A stretch of DNA of 64,000 nt from contig NZ_CP076060.1 in NCBI RefSeq assembly GCF_018729255.1, positions 1,798,001 through 1,862,000 of the forward strand, in the 5' to 3' direction. Below the pieces are notes generated by a model. The model saw nothing but the letters and a program-made list of their open reading frames with translations. It searched no databases and was not told the origin of the DNA. A program made the position numbers and the translations under genes. Below, in pieces: positions 27,056-36,626 of this stretch; the first letter of the stretch is position 1, and each line of letters starts with the position of its first letter. Source of the stretch: Cupriavidus sp. EM10. Lineage in GTDB: Bacteria > Pseudomonadota > Gammaproteobacteria > Burkholderiales > Burkholderiaceae.

Positions 27056-28678
27056 TTACGCCTCGATGCCCTGCGACTGCAGGTACTCGTCGTACGTGCC
27101 CAGGTAATCGGTAATCGTGCCGTCCGGGCGGACTTCGATCACGCGCGTGGCCAGGCCGTTGATGAGCTCGCGGTCATGCGACACGAAGATCAGCGTGCCC
27201 GGGAACTTGTCCAGCGCGATCTGCAGCGATTCGATCGACTCCATGTCCATGTGGTTGGTCGGCTCATCCATGGCCAGCACGTTGTGGCGGCCCAGCATCA
27301 GCTTGCCCCAGATCATGCGGCCTTTCTCGCCGCCTGACAGCACCTTGACGTCCTTCTTGATGTCGTCGGCAGAGAACAGCAGCCGGCCCAGCGTGCCGCG
27401 CAGCGACTGGTCGTCGTCGCCAGCCTGCGTCCACTGGCTCATCCAGTCCATCACGTTCACGTCGGTCGGGAATTCCTCGTACGTGTCCTGCGGCATGTAG
27501 CCCACGTTGGCGTTCTCGGCCCACTTGACCGTGCCACGGTCCACTTCCACGCCGCGCTGCACACCGGTTTCCACGATGTTGTTCAGCAGGCTGCGCAGCA
27601 GCGTGGTCTTGCCCGCGCCGTTCTCGCCGATGATGGCCACGCGCTCGCCGGCCTGGACGGCCATCGACAGGTTGTTGATGATCTTGCGGTCGTACGTCTT
27701 GGTGATGCCCTCGACTTCCACGGCCAGGTTGTGCAGCTTCTTTTCGAACTCGAAGCGCACGAACGGGTTCTGGCGCGACGACGGCTTGATGTCCTCCACC
27801 TTGATCTTGTCGATCTGCTTCGCGCGCGACGTGGCCTGGCGGGCCTTGGACTTGTTGGCCGAGAAGCGGCGCACGAAGTCCTGCAGTTCGGTGATGCGCT
27901 CCTTGGCGCGCGCATTGGCGGCCACCTGGCGCTCGCGTGCCTGCATCGACGCCTGCATGTAGTCGTCGTAGTTGCCCGGGTAGACCTTCAGCGTGCCGTA
28001 GTCCATGTCGGCCATGTGCGTGCACACCGAGTTCAGGAAGTGGCGATCGTGCGAAATGATGATCATGGTGGAGTTGCGCTCGTTGAGCACGTCTTCCAGC
28101 CAGCGGATCGTGTTGATGTCCAGGTTGTTGGTCGGTTCGTCCAGCAGCAGGACGTCCGGGTTCGAGAACAGCGCCTGGGCCAGCAGCACGCGCAGCTTCC
28201 AGCCCGGGGCGATGTCGCTCATCGGGCCCTGGTGCTGGTCGGTCGGGATGCCCACGCCCAGCAGCAGTTCGCCGGCGCGCGCCTCGGCCGTGTAGCCGTC
28301 GTATTCGGCGTACTTGGCCTCCAGTTCGGCGGCGCGCATGTAGTCTTCGTCGGTGGCCTCGGGGTTGGCGTAGATGGCGTCGCGCTCGCTGGCGGCGGCC
28401 CACATTTCCACGTGGCCCATCATCACCACGTCGAGCACGCGGTTGTCTTCATACGCAAACTGGTCCTGGCGCAGCTTGCCCAGCCGGATGCCCGGCTCCA
28501 GCATCACCGTGCCGGCCGATTGTTCCAGGTCGCCGCCCAGGATCTTCATGAAGGTGGACTTGCCGCAACCGTTCGCGCCAATCAGGCCGTAACGGTTGCC
28601 CTCGCCGAACTTGACCGAGATGTTCTCGAACAACGGCTTGGGGCCGAACTGCATGGTGATGTTTGCGGTAGAAAGCAC
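27056..28678 (-). CDS. ybiT: ABC-F ATPase YbiT
   Basis: The 540-residue cytoplasmic protein has two ABC domains and no membrane part. Walker A motifs are GANGCGKST and GENGAGKTT. Walker B segments are [13 protein letters not shown] and [13 protein letters not shown]. The second signature is LSGGEKGRM, while the first is degenerate ([16 protein letters not shown]), as in E. coli YbiT. The linker between domains is the charged P-site tRNA-interaction motif type ([20 protein letters not shown]). ABC-F proteins act on the ribosome to rescue or tune translation. The start is the GTG at 28678 ([17 protein letters not shown]). The frame beyond it is not family-like. Confidence 0.92.
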   Translation of the reverse strand: MLSTANITMQFGPKPLFENISVKFGEGNRYGLIGANGCGKSTFMKILGGDLEQSAGTVMLEPGIRLGKLRQDQFAYEDNRVLDVVMMGHVEMWAAASERDAIYANPEATDEDYMRAAELEAKYAEYDGYTAEARAGELLLGVGIPTDQHQGPMSDIAPGWKLRVLLAQALFSNPDVLLLDEPTNNLDINTIRWLEDVLNERNSTMIIISHDRHFLNSVCTHMADMDYGTLKVYPGNYDDYMQASMQARERQVAANARAKERITELQDFVRRFSANKSKARQATSRAKQIDKIKVEDIKPSSRQNPFVRFEFEKKLHNLAVEVEGITKTYDRKIINNLSMAVQAGERVAIIGENGAGKTTLLRSLLNNIVETGVQRGVEVDRGTVKWAENANVGYMPQDTYEEFPTDVNVMDWMSQWTQAGDDDQSLRGTLGRLLFSADDIKKDVKVLSGGEKGRMIWGKLMLGRHNVLAMDEPTNHMDMESIESLQIALDKFPGTLIFVSHDRELINGLATRVIEVRPDGTITDYLGTYDEYLQSQGIEA

Positions 28679-28862
28679 GTCTGAACCTTGTCTGGAATGT
28701 GGGTGTGCCGTGTGGACAGCACCTGCTGGCAGCCGGTTTCTGGCGGCACGCACCCGATCGGCGTACCCGGCGCAGCGAAAATGAGGAAATAACCGGTGAT
28801 TTTACCACTTCCGGGGGCGGCCGTCAGCCATTGGCCGCCGATGCGACCCCTGCCCGGGCCTG

Positions 28863-29801
28863 TCACCCGGCTGACGCCGGTGACAGCGTCGGGTACCCCG
28901 ACAATGCCAGGGTGAAGCCGTCGCCACCGGATTCCAGCCGGGCCTGCGCGCCCACCGGCAGCGTCAGCTTGCGCGGGCAGTGCCCGAACGGCAGGCCGGT
29001 CAGTACCGGGATATCGAGTTGCTCGCGCAGATAGTCGAACACGGCTGCCATGTCGTAGCCGTTGTCGTAGTCGGTGGTGCGGTAGTTCGAGAAATCGCCC
29101 ATCACGATGGCCTGCTGCGAGGCCAGCACGCCGGCCTGCAGCAACTGCAGCAGCATGCGCTCCACGCGGTACGGCGGCTCGTTGATGTCCTCCAGGAACA
29201 GGATGCCGCCGGCCACCTTCGGCATGTACGGCGTGCCAAGCAGACTGCACAGCATGGCCAGGTTGCCGCCCCACAGCGTACCCTCCACAGTGCGGGCCGC
29301 CGCCACTTGCGGCGCTGCCACCTCGATCCGGCAGGCCGGGTCGCGCAGGATGGCCTCGAAGTGCGTCCACATGAACGGGTCGACGTGTTCCTCGCCAAAA
29401 TCGGCCAGCAGCATCGGCCCGGCGAACGTCACGCCGCCGGTGGCCGCCAGGTAGGCGAGCTGGAATGCCGTGAAATCGCTGTGGCCGACGATCGGCGTGC
29501 CGCTGGCGCGCGCCTGCTCGGCAATGCGCGCGAAGTCGATCTTGTCCAGCAGCCGCGCCAGCCCATAGCCGCCGCGCACCGCCAGGGTCAGTTCACCGGG
29601 CGCGCCGGTGCCGATGGCATGCAGGTCGGCCAGCCGCTCGACGTCTGTCCCGCCAAACCGCAGGTAGCGGCGCGCCAGGATGTCGGGATTGTTGACGTGG
29701 TACCCATGCTGCTTGAGCCAGGCACAGCCGCGCGCGGCAATGGCCACGTCGTGCGGGTAGCCGGAGGAAGCGATCAGTCGGACTTCGGTGGATGGGCGCA
29801 T
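28863..29801 (-). CDS. ldcA: Muramoyltetrapeptide (LD-) carboxypeptidase
   Basis: The 312-residue product is a Ser-Glu-His peptidase of family S66. The nucleophile Ser lies in GTPIVGHSDFTAFQLAYLA, the Glu in FLEDINEPPYRVERM, and the His in GLPFGHCPRKLTLPVG. LdcA removes the terminal D-Ala from cytoplasmic murein tetrapeptides during cell wall recycling. MccF-type immunity enzymes share the fold, but the size and neighbourhood favour LdcA. There is no signal peptide. It follows tadA on the same strand with a 45-base gap, at the end of the queE-queD-tadA-ldcA run. Confidence 0.9.
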   Translation of the reverse strand: MRPSTEVRLIASSGYPHDVAIAARGCAWLKQHGYHVNNPDILARRYLRFGGTDVERLADLHAIGTGAPGELTLAVRGGYGLARLLDKIDFARIAEQARASGTPIVGHSDFTAFQLAYLAATGGVTFAGPMLLADFGEEHVDPFMWTHFEAILRDPACRIEVAAPQVAAARTVEGTLWGGNLAMLCSLLGTPYMPKVAGGILFLEDINEPPYRVERMLLQLLQAGVLASQQAIVMGDFSNYRTTDYDNGYDMAAVFDYLREQLDIPVLTGLPFGHCPRKLTLPVGAQARLESGGDGFTLALSGYPTLSPASAG

Positions 29802-29846
29802 GCTTCGGATGTTGACGGTACGACGCTCGGAAGCATGAATTCTCGC

Positions 29847-30434
<588 letters not shown>

Positions 30435-30911
30435 TCAGTCCTGGGCCGGCAGCGAGAACGGCGCGCTGACTTCCGCCCAGCAGTTCGGCGTTTCGAACAG
30501 CACCAGCCTGGTCAGTTGCAGGTGGTGGCCAAAGCAGTCCTTGAACACCGGCGCCAGGATGTCGAACGCCTCCTGTGCCAGGTTTTCGACGGTCGGGATG
30601 CTGTCGATGACCACGGTCTTGTGGTTGTCCATCGACTGCAGGAAGTTCAGCAGCGCGGTGTCGCCGCGGTAGATCAGGAACGCGTGGTCCCACTTCGACA
30701 CCAGGTGCTCGTTGGCCAGCGTCTTGATATCGCCGAAATCCAGGATCATGCCGTCATCGGACGCGCCTTCCTGGCGCAGCACCTCGCCGGACAGCGTCAG
30801 GTCCAGCCGATAGCGATGGCCGTGGATGTTGCGGCACTGGCCGCCGTGGCTCGGAATGCGGTGGCCGGCGTCGAATTCGAGCCGGCGTGTGATGGAGACT
30901 TGTTTGCTCAT
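30435..30911 (-). CDS. queD: 6-carboxy-5,6,7,8-tetrahydropterin synthase QueD
   Basis: The 158-residue product is a T-fold pterin enzyme of the queuosine pathway, converting dihydroneopterin triphosphate to 6-carboxytetrahydropterin. Zinc histidines appear in FDAGHRIPSHGGQCRNIHGHRYRL, with the catalytic Cys in the same stretch, and PTVENLAQEAFDIL carries the conserved Glu region. The length is at the long end for the family. It sits three bases after queE and six before tadA, forming a tRNA-modification operon. Confidence 0.94.
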   Translation of the reverse strand: MSKQVSITRRLEFDAGHRIPSHGGQCRNIHGHRYRLDLTLSGEVLRQEGASDDGMILDFGDIKTLANEHLVSKWDHAFLIYRGDTALLNFLQSMDNHKTVVIDSIPTVENLAQEAFDILAPVFKDCFGHHLQLTRLVLFETPNCWAEVSAPFSLPAQD

Positions 30912-30914
30912 GTG

Positions 30915-31550
30915 TCAGCGAATGCCCAGCAGCTTGTGGGTCTGCAGCGACAGGCGCCAGCGCGGATGACGCTGGCAGAAGTCGACCGCGGCGGCCGTAT
31001 TCTGCCGGGCCAGCGGGCCATCCATGGCCTGCACCAGGAAATACCGGAAATCCAGTTGCTCGTATGCCGCGAAGTCCTGACCGGCCTGCGGCATCACCAC
31101 CTTGAGCTCGTCACCCTTCTTCACGACCAGCTCGGCACCCATTTTCGGGCTCACGCAGACCCAGTCGATGCCTTCGGGCACGTCGATCGTGCCGTTGGTC
31201 TCGATCGCGATCTCGAAACCCTGCGCGTGAAGCGCGTCGATCAGCGGCGCATCCAGCTGCAGCAGCGGCTCGCCGCCCGTGCACACCACCAGCGGCTGGC
31301 CGCCCGCGCCTTGCGGCCATTCGGACGCCACCACGGCCGCCAGTTCCGCGGCGGTCTTGTACTTGCCGCCACGCGTGCCGTCGGTGCCCACGAAATCGGT
31401 GTCGCAGAACTGGCACACGGCGCGGGCGCGATCTTCCTCGCGGCCGGTCCACAGGTTGCAACCCGAGAATCGGCAGAACACGGCGGCGCGACCGGCGTTG
31501 GCGCCCTCGCCCTGCAGCGTATAGAAGATTTCCTTGACGGCGTATGTCAT
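30915..31550 (-). CDS. queE: 7-carboxy-7-deazaguanine synthase QueE (radical SAM)
   Basis: The 211-residue product makes the 7-deazaguanine ring for queuosine, using QueD's product. The [4Fe-4S]/SAM cysteines have the unusual C-x14-C-x2-C spacing known for the Burkholderia-type QueE (Cys 31, 46 and 49) instead of CxxxCxxC. Other motifs are VKEIFYTLQGEGANAGR and VVCTGGEPLLQLD. The ATG at 31550 has no evident ribosome site but gives the family N-terminus. It is the first gene of the queE-queD-tadA-ldcA run on the minus strand. Confidence 0.94.
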   Translation of the reverse strand: MTYAVKEIFYTLQGEGANAGRAAVFCRFSGCNLWTGREEDRARAVCQFCDTDFVGTDGTRGGKYKTAAELAAVVASEWPQGAGGQPLVVCTGGEPLLQLDAPLIDALHAQGFEIAIETNGTIDVPEGIDWVCVSPKMGAELVVKKGDELKVVMPQAGQDFAAYEQLDFRYFLVQAMDGPLARQNTAAAVDFCQRHPRWRLSLQTHKLLGIR

Positions 31551-31716
31551 GCGTATGCGACGGTTGTGATCGTGGGGGAGTTCCTGCTCAAAAATTAGGC
31601 AATAGCCGAGGCGCGAGCAACCGGCAATTGTATCAAGAACATAGGGTTTCTGCTAAGTCCGGTGCGTCGCGCAGAGGAGCGCCGACAACAGATAGCTTTT
31701 TCATCACATAAGCCAT

Positions 31717-31740
31717 AAAAAAACGGGCACCAAGGCCCGT
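31717..31740 (-). terminator. Terminator after the DUF1993 gene
   Basis: On the minus strand ACGGGC pairs with GCCCGT around a six-base loop and is followed by seven Ts. It lies 30 bases past the DUF1993 stop codon. Confidence 0.85.
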
Positions 31741-31769
31741 TGTCATGGCGAATCAGCGAAAAACCGAAA

Positions 31770-32279
31770 TCAACGCGGCGCGCCCAGGAAGTCCAACTTT
31801 CCGATCTGCACGCCCTTGTGGCGCAGCAGGTCGTAGGCGGTGGTCACATGGAAGTAGAAGTTCGGCAGCGCAAACCCGAGCGTATAGCTCTTGCCATCGA
31901 ACGTCACCGGGCCGCCGCGCAGCTTCAGTTCCACCACGCGTGTTTCACTGCCTTCCAGCTGCTCGGGGCGGATCGACTTCAGGAAGCCTATCGTCCTGGC
32001 GATGCGTTCCTGCAGTTCCGGGAACGTCGCTTCGTCATCGGGATACGACGGGATGTCGATGCCTGCCAGCCGCGCCGCGCAGCCCTTGGCCGAATCGCTG
32101 GCCCGCTGTACCTGTGCCGGCAGCGCGTCCATGTCGGCGATCAGACGCGTCTGAATGAGCTCGGCGGCGTCCATGCCCTGTGCCTGCGCATGGGCCGCGC
32201 CCTTTTCGAGGATGGCGGACAGGTTCGTCAGGGCCCGGATAAACACTGGGATCGATACGTCGTACATCGAGAGGGCCAT
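31770..32279 (-). CDS. DUF1993 family protein
   Basis: The 169-residue product matches the DUF1993 pattern: SMYDVSIPVFIRALTNLSAI at the start, a middle with FPELQERIARTIGFLKSI, and a C-terminal LPNFYFHVTTAYDLLRHKGV. These proteins are thought to adopt a DinB-like four-helix bundle. No catalytic role is established. It appears to be transcribed alone and ends in a clear terminator. The ATG at 32279 is the only sensible start. Confidence 0.88.
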   Translation of the reverse strand: MALSMYDVSIPVFIRALTNLSAILEKGAAHAQAQGMDAAELIQTRLIADMDALPAQVQRASDSAKGCAARLAGIDIPSYPDDEATFPELQERIARTIGFLKSIRPEQLEGSETRVVELKLRGGPVTFDGKSYTLGFALPNFYFHVTTAYDLLRHKGVQIGKLDFLGAPR

Positions 32280-32411
32280 GGGGCTCCTTGGATCGTGGGA
32301 TGTCGTGGCATGTGCGTGGTCCGACGGCGCGGGGCACAGCCATGTTCCGCTGGCTGGCGCCTGCCGGTGTCGCAGGCCAGAGCATAGACCGGAACCGCCG
32401 GCTCTGCCTGG

Positions 32412-33455
32412 CTACGCGCCCTGCCCCGCCAGCCATGCGTCGGCGTCGTCGATGCCGAACTCGATCCACATCGGCAGGTGGTCGCTGATGCGGTACGTAC
32501 GCCAGTCCTTGAAGCTGCGCCCTGGGCGGGTCTGGCGCTCGGACGCGTAGGCGTCGGCGTCGGCCAGGCGGTAGACGTGCTCGTAGACGTCAAACACGCC
32601 CGCCCGCCCGGTTGGCGCCATGCGCGACAGCCGCTTGAGATGCGCGATCTGGTCATAGTGCCGGTTCTTGTCCACATTCGATCCGGGCACGGACTGCAGC
32701 GGCTCGGGCACGACAAACCCCGCCCGGGTGATCGCTTCCATCGTCACGTCGCGCCGGTTGAAGATATTGAAATCGCCGAGCAGGATCAGGTTGCCCGGGT
32801 CGGCCTTCACGCCGGGTGCCGGCTGCGGCGCGGCCGTCAGCTTGCCGGCCGCCTTGGCGATGGTCTGGCTGAAGGCCGTCAGCTCCGCCAGCCGCCGGGC
32901 GTCGTCGGGCTTGCTGGTGCCGTAGTAGATATGGACCGTGGCAAGCGTCAGGTAGGCCCATCCGGCCTGGAAGCCCGCCAGGTACGGCGAGCGCGCCAGC
33001 TGCACCGGCGCCGGGCCCGCGTTGCCGACCTTCGGCAACACCAGTTCGGCGGCCAGCCCGGTGAAGCGCACCTTGCGCCGGTCGTACAGATAGGCCATGC
33101 GCTCGGCGTTGCCGGCCTTGCCCAGCGTGACATCGGTCACCAGATAGCCCCACCACGGCCCCAGCATGCGCTGCAGCCGCTGCAACGGGTACAGGCCATC
33201 CCTTACTTCCTGGATCGCGATCAGGTCGAAGCGGCTCAGCACCTCGGCGATATAGAGGTAGGACTCGTCCGAGCGGTAGCCGTACTTGCCGCTATCGAAC
33301 TCGCGGATGTTCCAGGTGGCCAGCAGTAGCGTATCGGTGGCCGTGCGGGCGGGGATGTCGTGCGCAAGCGCCTGGCGCAGACGCGTCAGGCCTTCGATGG
33401 TGCGGGTGCGGGCCTGCACGTCCGCGATGTCGGCAATGAAGTCGTAATGGGTCAT
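32412..33455 (-). CDS. Endonuclease/exonuclease/phosphatase family protein
   Basis: The 347-residue product carries the Mg-dependent nuclease/phosphatase fold of the DNase I/ExoIII group: LLLATWNIREFDSG, DLIAIQEVRDGL with the metal Glu, LILLGDFNIFNRRD, and a C-terminal ISDHLPMWIEF with the catalytic Asp-His. No signal peptide is visible. Substrates in this superfamily range from DNA to phospholipids, so I do not assign one. The ATG at 33455 (MTHYDFIADIAD) begins the conserved part. The longer frame to 33737 crosses the promoter region of the divergent MFS gene. Confidence 0.85.
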   Translation of the reverse strand: MTHYDFIADIADVQARTRTIEGLTRLRQALAHDIPARTATDTLLLATWNIREFDSGKYGYRSDESYLYIAEVLSRFDLIAIQEVRDGLYPLQRLQRMLGPWWGYLVTDVTLGKAGNAERMAYLYDRRKVRFTGLAAELVLPKVGNAGPAPVQLARSPYLAGFQAGWAYLTLATVHIYYGTSKPDDARRLAELTAFSQTIAKAAGKLTAAPQPAPGVKADPGNLILLGDFNIFNRRDVTMEAITRAGFVVPEPLQSVPGSNVDKNRHYDQIAHLKRLSRMAPTGRAGVFDVYEHVYRLADADAYASERQTRPGRSFKDWRTYRISDHLPMWIEFGIDDADAWLAGQGA

Positions 33456-33665
33456 CGGGTGGCGCGATGTTGAAAGCCCGCCATCGTCGGGGCAGCCCTT
33501 GGCGCCTGCATTGGCCTGTATCAAGGCAGTCGCTGGATGTCGCCAATTCCGGTGGACTACGATGCCGCGCCGACACCCCTGATCCGCGTCAACGCCCGCA
33601 GTTTTCCCCGGAAATACGATGGCTTGCATCGTTGACTTCACAACGACCAACCAGGGACAGACGCC

Positions 33666-35189
33666 ATGAACCAAGCCATTGGACCTACCGCAGGGGATTC
33701 CCGAACCGGGCTGCCGCCAGCAGCGGCCCGCGCGCAACCGCCGAAGTTCGCCGGCAATGACCGGGTGCTGTTCGGCATCGTCCTGGGCGTGCTGACGTTC
33801 TGGCTGTTCGCGCAGACGACGTTGAACATTGCGCCCGACATGGGCGCCGAACTGGGCCTGTCACCCACCACGATGAACATCGCCGTGGCAATCACCGCGC
33901 TGTTCTCGGGCATCTTTATCGTCTTCATGGGCGGCATCGCCGACCGCGTGGGGCGCTACCGCATCCTGCAGCTCGGCTTTGGCCTGAGCATCGCGGGATC
34001 GCTGCTGGTGGCGCTGGCGCCGGCCGGGGCGCTGGCCATGCCCAGCCTGCTGGCGGGCCGCGCGCTGCAGGGGCTGTCGGCGGCGTGCATCATGCCGTCG
34101 AGCCTGGCGCTGATCAAGACGTACTGGCAAGGCGCGGCACGCCAGCGTGCCATCAGCATCTGGTCGATCGGATCGTGGGGCGGGTCGGGCGTGTGCGCTA
34201 TCTTCGGCGGCATGGTCACCGCACAGTTTGGCTGGCGGGCGATTTTTTTCCTGTCGGTAGCGGCGGCGGTGGCCGGCCTGCTGCTGATCCGTGGCACCCC
34301 CGAAAGCCGGGCCGAGGGCCGGCACGACGCCAGGATCGACGGCAAGGGCATCCTCACCTTCATGGTCGCCATGATCGCGCTGCAGGTGGTGGTCACCCAG
34401 GGAGCGCGGTTTGGCTGGACGAGCACGGTGACGCTGCTGCTTGTCGCGCTGGTCGTGGTCTTCGGCTTCCTGTTCCTGCGCCACGAGACGCGGGCGGCAG
34501 ACCCCTTCATCGATTTCCGCCTGTTCCGCAGCCGGATCTACACCGGCGCGACGATCTCGAATTTCATGCTCAACGGCGTGGCGGGTACTCTGATCGTGGT
34601 GATGCAACTGGCGCAGTTGGGCGGCAACATGAGCGCCCGGCAGGCCGGCATGCTGACCATTGGCTTCGCCATCACGATCATCGCGTTTATCCGCGTGGGT
34701 GAAAAGCTGTTGCAGCGCTTTGGCGCCCGCAAGCCGATGCTGTGGGGCTGCGCGCTGACCGGCGCCTCGGTCATCTGCCTGGCGATGACACCGCTGACGC
34801 TCGCCGACTACCGGATCGCCGCCACCATCGGCTTTGCCTTGCAGGGCATCGGCCTGGCGTTCTACGCTACGCCGTCCACCGACGCGGCGCTGTCCGCGCT
34901 GCCCGAGGCACAGGCGGGGTCGGGGGCGGGCATCTACAAGATGGCGTCGTCGCTTGGCGGGGCGTTCGGCGTGGCCATTTCGGCGACCATCTTCACCGCC
35001 GTACGCATCCATCCGGATGGCGGATCGCTGCTCGACGGCCTGATCCAGTTCCAGGGCGCCCAGGACCAGGTGGCCGTCCGGACGGCGGCCATCGTGGCGT
35101 TGCTGTTCAACCTGTTCATGATCGTGGTGGCAGCGATCTCGATCATGGTGATCATCCCGCGCGCCAGCGACCGCCAGCCGGCCTCCTGA
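33666..35189 (+). CDS. MFS multidrug-type transporter (DHA2 family)
   Basis: The 507-residue inner-membrane protein has about fourteen hydrophobic segments, the DHA2 layout. It carries the MFS loop motif GGIADRVGRYRILQLG between segments 2 and 3 and the motif C-like GSWGGSGVCAIFGG in segment 5. DHA2 proteins export drugs or toxic compounds using the proton gradient. The substrate is unknown. The N-terminal 30 residues are a soluble Pro/Ala-rich stretch. No regulator or partner gene sits next to it. A nuclease-fold gene diverges 210 bases away. Confidence 0.88.
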   Translation: MNQAIGPTAGDSRTGLPPAAARAQPPKFAGNDRVLFGIVLGVLTFWLFAQTTLNIAPDMGAELGLSPTTMNIAVAITALFSGIFIVFMGGIADRVGRYRILQLGFGLSIAGSLLVALAPAGALAMPSLLAGRALQGLSAACIMPSSLALIKTYWQGAARQRAISIWSIGSWGGSGVCAIFGGMVTAQFGWRAIFFLSVAAAVAGLLLIRGTPESRAEGRHDARIDGKGILTFMVAMIALQVVVTQGARFGWTSTVTLLLVALVVVFGFLFLRHETRAADPFIDFRLFRSRIYTGATISNFMLNGVAGTLIVVMQLAQLGGNMSARQAGMLTIGFAITIIAFIRVGEKLLQRFGARKPMLWGCALTGASVICLAMTPLTLADYRIAATIGFALQGIGLAFYATPSTDAALSALPEAQAGSGAGIYKMASSLGGAFGVAISATIFTAVRIHPDGGSLLDGLIQFQGAQDQVAVRTAAIVALLFNLFMIVVAAISIMVIIPRASDRQPAS

Positions 35190-35309
35190 CCGGCCGTTGC
35201 TGCGCGACTTTTCACCAGGAGATCTTCGGAAGCATCCTCGGCCTGCCGTAATTCCAACGTAGAATTCGACAGCCGGCGCAAAGCCTCGGCGCAATGTCTT
35301 TACATCTGG

Positions 35310-36485
35310 ATGTACGTCGATCTCCTCACCCTTTACTTTCTAGCGATTGGAACGCTGCTCGCGAGCGCGGGCATGATGTTCTGGGAGCACCTAGCCAGCC
35401 CTCGGCACAGCAAGGCCCTGCGCATCCTGGCTGCGGGATTCGCAACGCTCGCCATTGGCTGCGTGACCGTACTTTTCCGCCGCAACATCCCGGGAGTGCT
35501 GATATCAGCACTCGCCAATCTGGTCATGCTGTGCGGCTATCTGCTGATCCTGAACGGCGTGGCGGCGCTAAGCGGACGGCGCTACCGGATCACCGTCGCC
35601 ATCGTACTGGTTGGCATGGCGCTGATATGGGCAGTTTCCGGCACGCGCGGCGTTGACATCGTGTGGAATTACGTCAGCGCGCTGCCGATTGCCCTCATCA
35701 GCGCCCTGACTGCGCGCGAAATGCTGCGCTGTGACGCGATGAAGCCGTATCTCGCGCGCCACATCGTCGTGGTCGTGACGGGCATCCACGCCCTGCTATA
35801 TGTCGGCCGGGCATTTGCGCTGCCCTGGCTCGTGACGGCCTACGGCCCCGACCTGCAGCCGCTCGCCAGCAAGATCACCATGTACGAGGGCGTGCTGTAT
35901 TCGGTGATCCTGCCGATGACCATCCTGAAGCTGATCCGCGAGGACGGCCATACCCAGTTGCTGAAGGAATCCCAGACCGACTACCTGACCCGCCTTGGCA
36001 ATCGCCGGTGGTTTTTCGAACAGGGCAAACGCATTCTTGCCGCCGAGGACCTGCGCGGTCCGGTGGCCGTGCTGGCCTTCGACCTGGATCAGTTCAAGGC
36101 CATCAACGACCGCTACGGCCACCAGGCCGGCGACGAGGTGCTGAAATCGTTCGCGGAGATCGCCCGCAACGCGATGGGCCCGAACACCCTGCTCGCCCGC
36201 ATCGGCGGCGAGGAATTCGCTGCTTTGCTATATGGGCCCGAGGCTCGCCGCGCCCGCTCGCTGGGCGAAGCCGTGGCAGCCCGGTTCGCCGAGAATATCG
36301 CGGCCCGAATCGGGGGCATTGGCATCCTGGCGACGGTCAGCATCGGGCTGGCGCAATTCGACGATGAAACGCCAGTGCTCAGTGACGCACTTGTGGCAGC
36401 AGACCAGGCGTTGTACCGGGCCAAAGCGATGGGTGGGAATCGGCTGGAGATCGCGCGGACCGAGGAAAGGTCGACGGCGATGTGA
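35310..36485 (+). CDS. Membrane-bound GGDEF diguanylate cyclase
   Basis: The 391-residue product has an N-terminal membrane half (about six hydrophobic helices within residues 1-205). A GGDEF domain follows, beginning at DYLTRLGNRRWF, with DLDQFKAINDRYGHQAGDEVL and the active site RIGGEEF. It should make the second messenger cyclic di-GMP in response to an unknown signal sensed by the membrane part. The RxxD inhibitory site normally five residues before GG(D/E)EF is absent (GPNTLLA is found instead), so product inhibition through that site is unlikely. The ATG at 35310 begins directly with the first helix. Confidence 0.93.
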   Translation: MYVDLLTLYFLAIGTLLASAGMMFWEHLASPRHSKALRILAAGFATLAIGCVTVLFRRNIPGVLISALANLVMLCGYLLILNGVAALSGRRYRITVAIVLVGMALIWAVSGTRGVDIVWNYVSALPIALISALTAREMLRCDAMKPYLARHIVVVVTGIHALLYVGRAFALPWLVTAYGPDLQPLASKITMYEGVLYSVILPMTILKLIREDGHTQLLKESQTDYLTRLGNRRWFFEQGKRILAAEDLRGPVAVLAFDLDQFKAINDRYGHQAGDEVLKSFAEIARNAMGPNTLLARIGGEEFAALLYGPEARRARSLGEAVAARFAENIAARIGGIGILATVSIGLAQFDDETPVLSDALVAADQALYRAKAMGGNRLEIARTEERSTAM

Positions 36486-36525
36486 GGGAACCCGCGGTAG
36501 GCAGCTCTGGAGCCAGGCTGTGAGG

Positions 36526-36567
36526 AAAAACACAGCGGGCGGATACCCAGGAAGGCACCCGCCCGCG
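36526..36567 (-). terminator. Terminator after guaA
   Basis: On the minus strand a ten-base GC-rich stem (GCGGGCGGGT with ATCCGCCCGC, one G.T pair) is followed by TGTGTTTTT, about 60 bases past the guaA stop. A second weaker hairpin (CATCCGGC/GCCGGATG) lies between. Confidence 0.75.
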
Positions 36568-36626
36568 CGACACCGGAACCGGCGCATCCGGCCCAATCGG
36601 CCGCCGGATGGCCTAAACGCCGAGGA

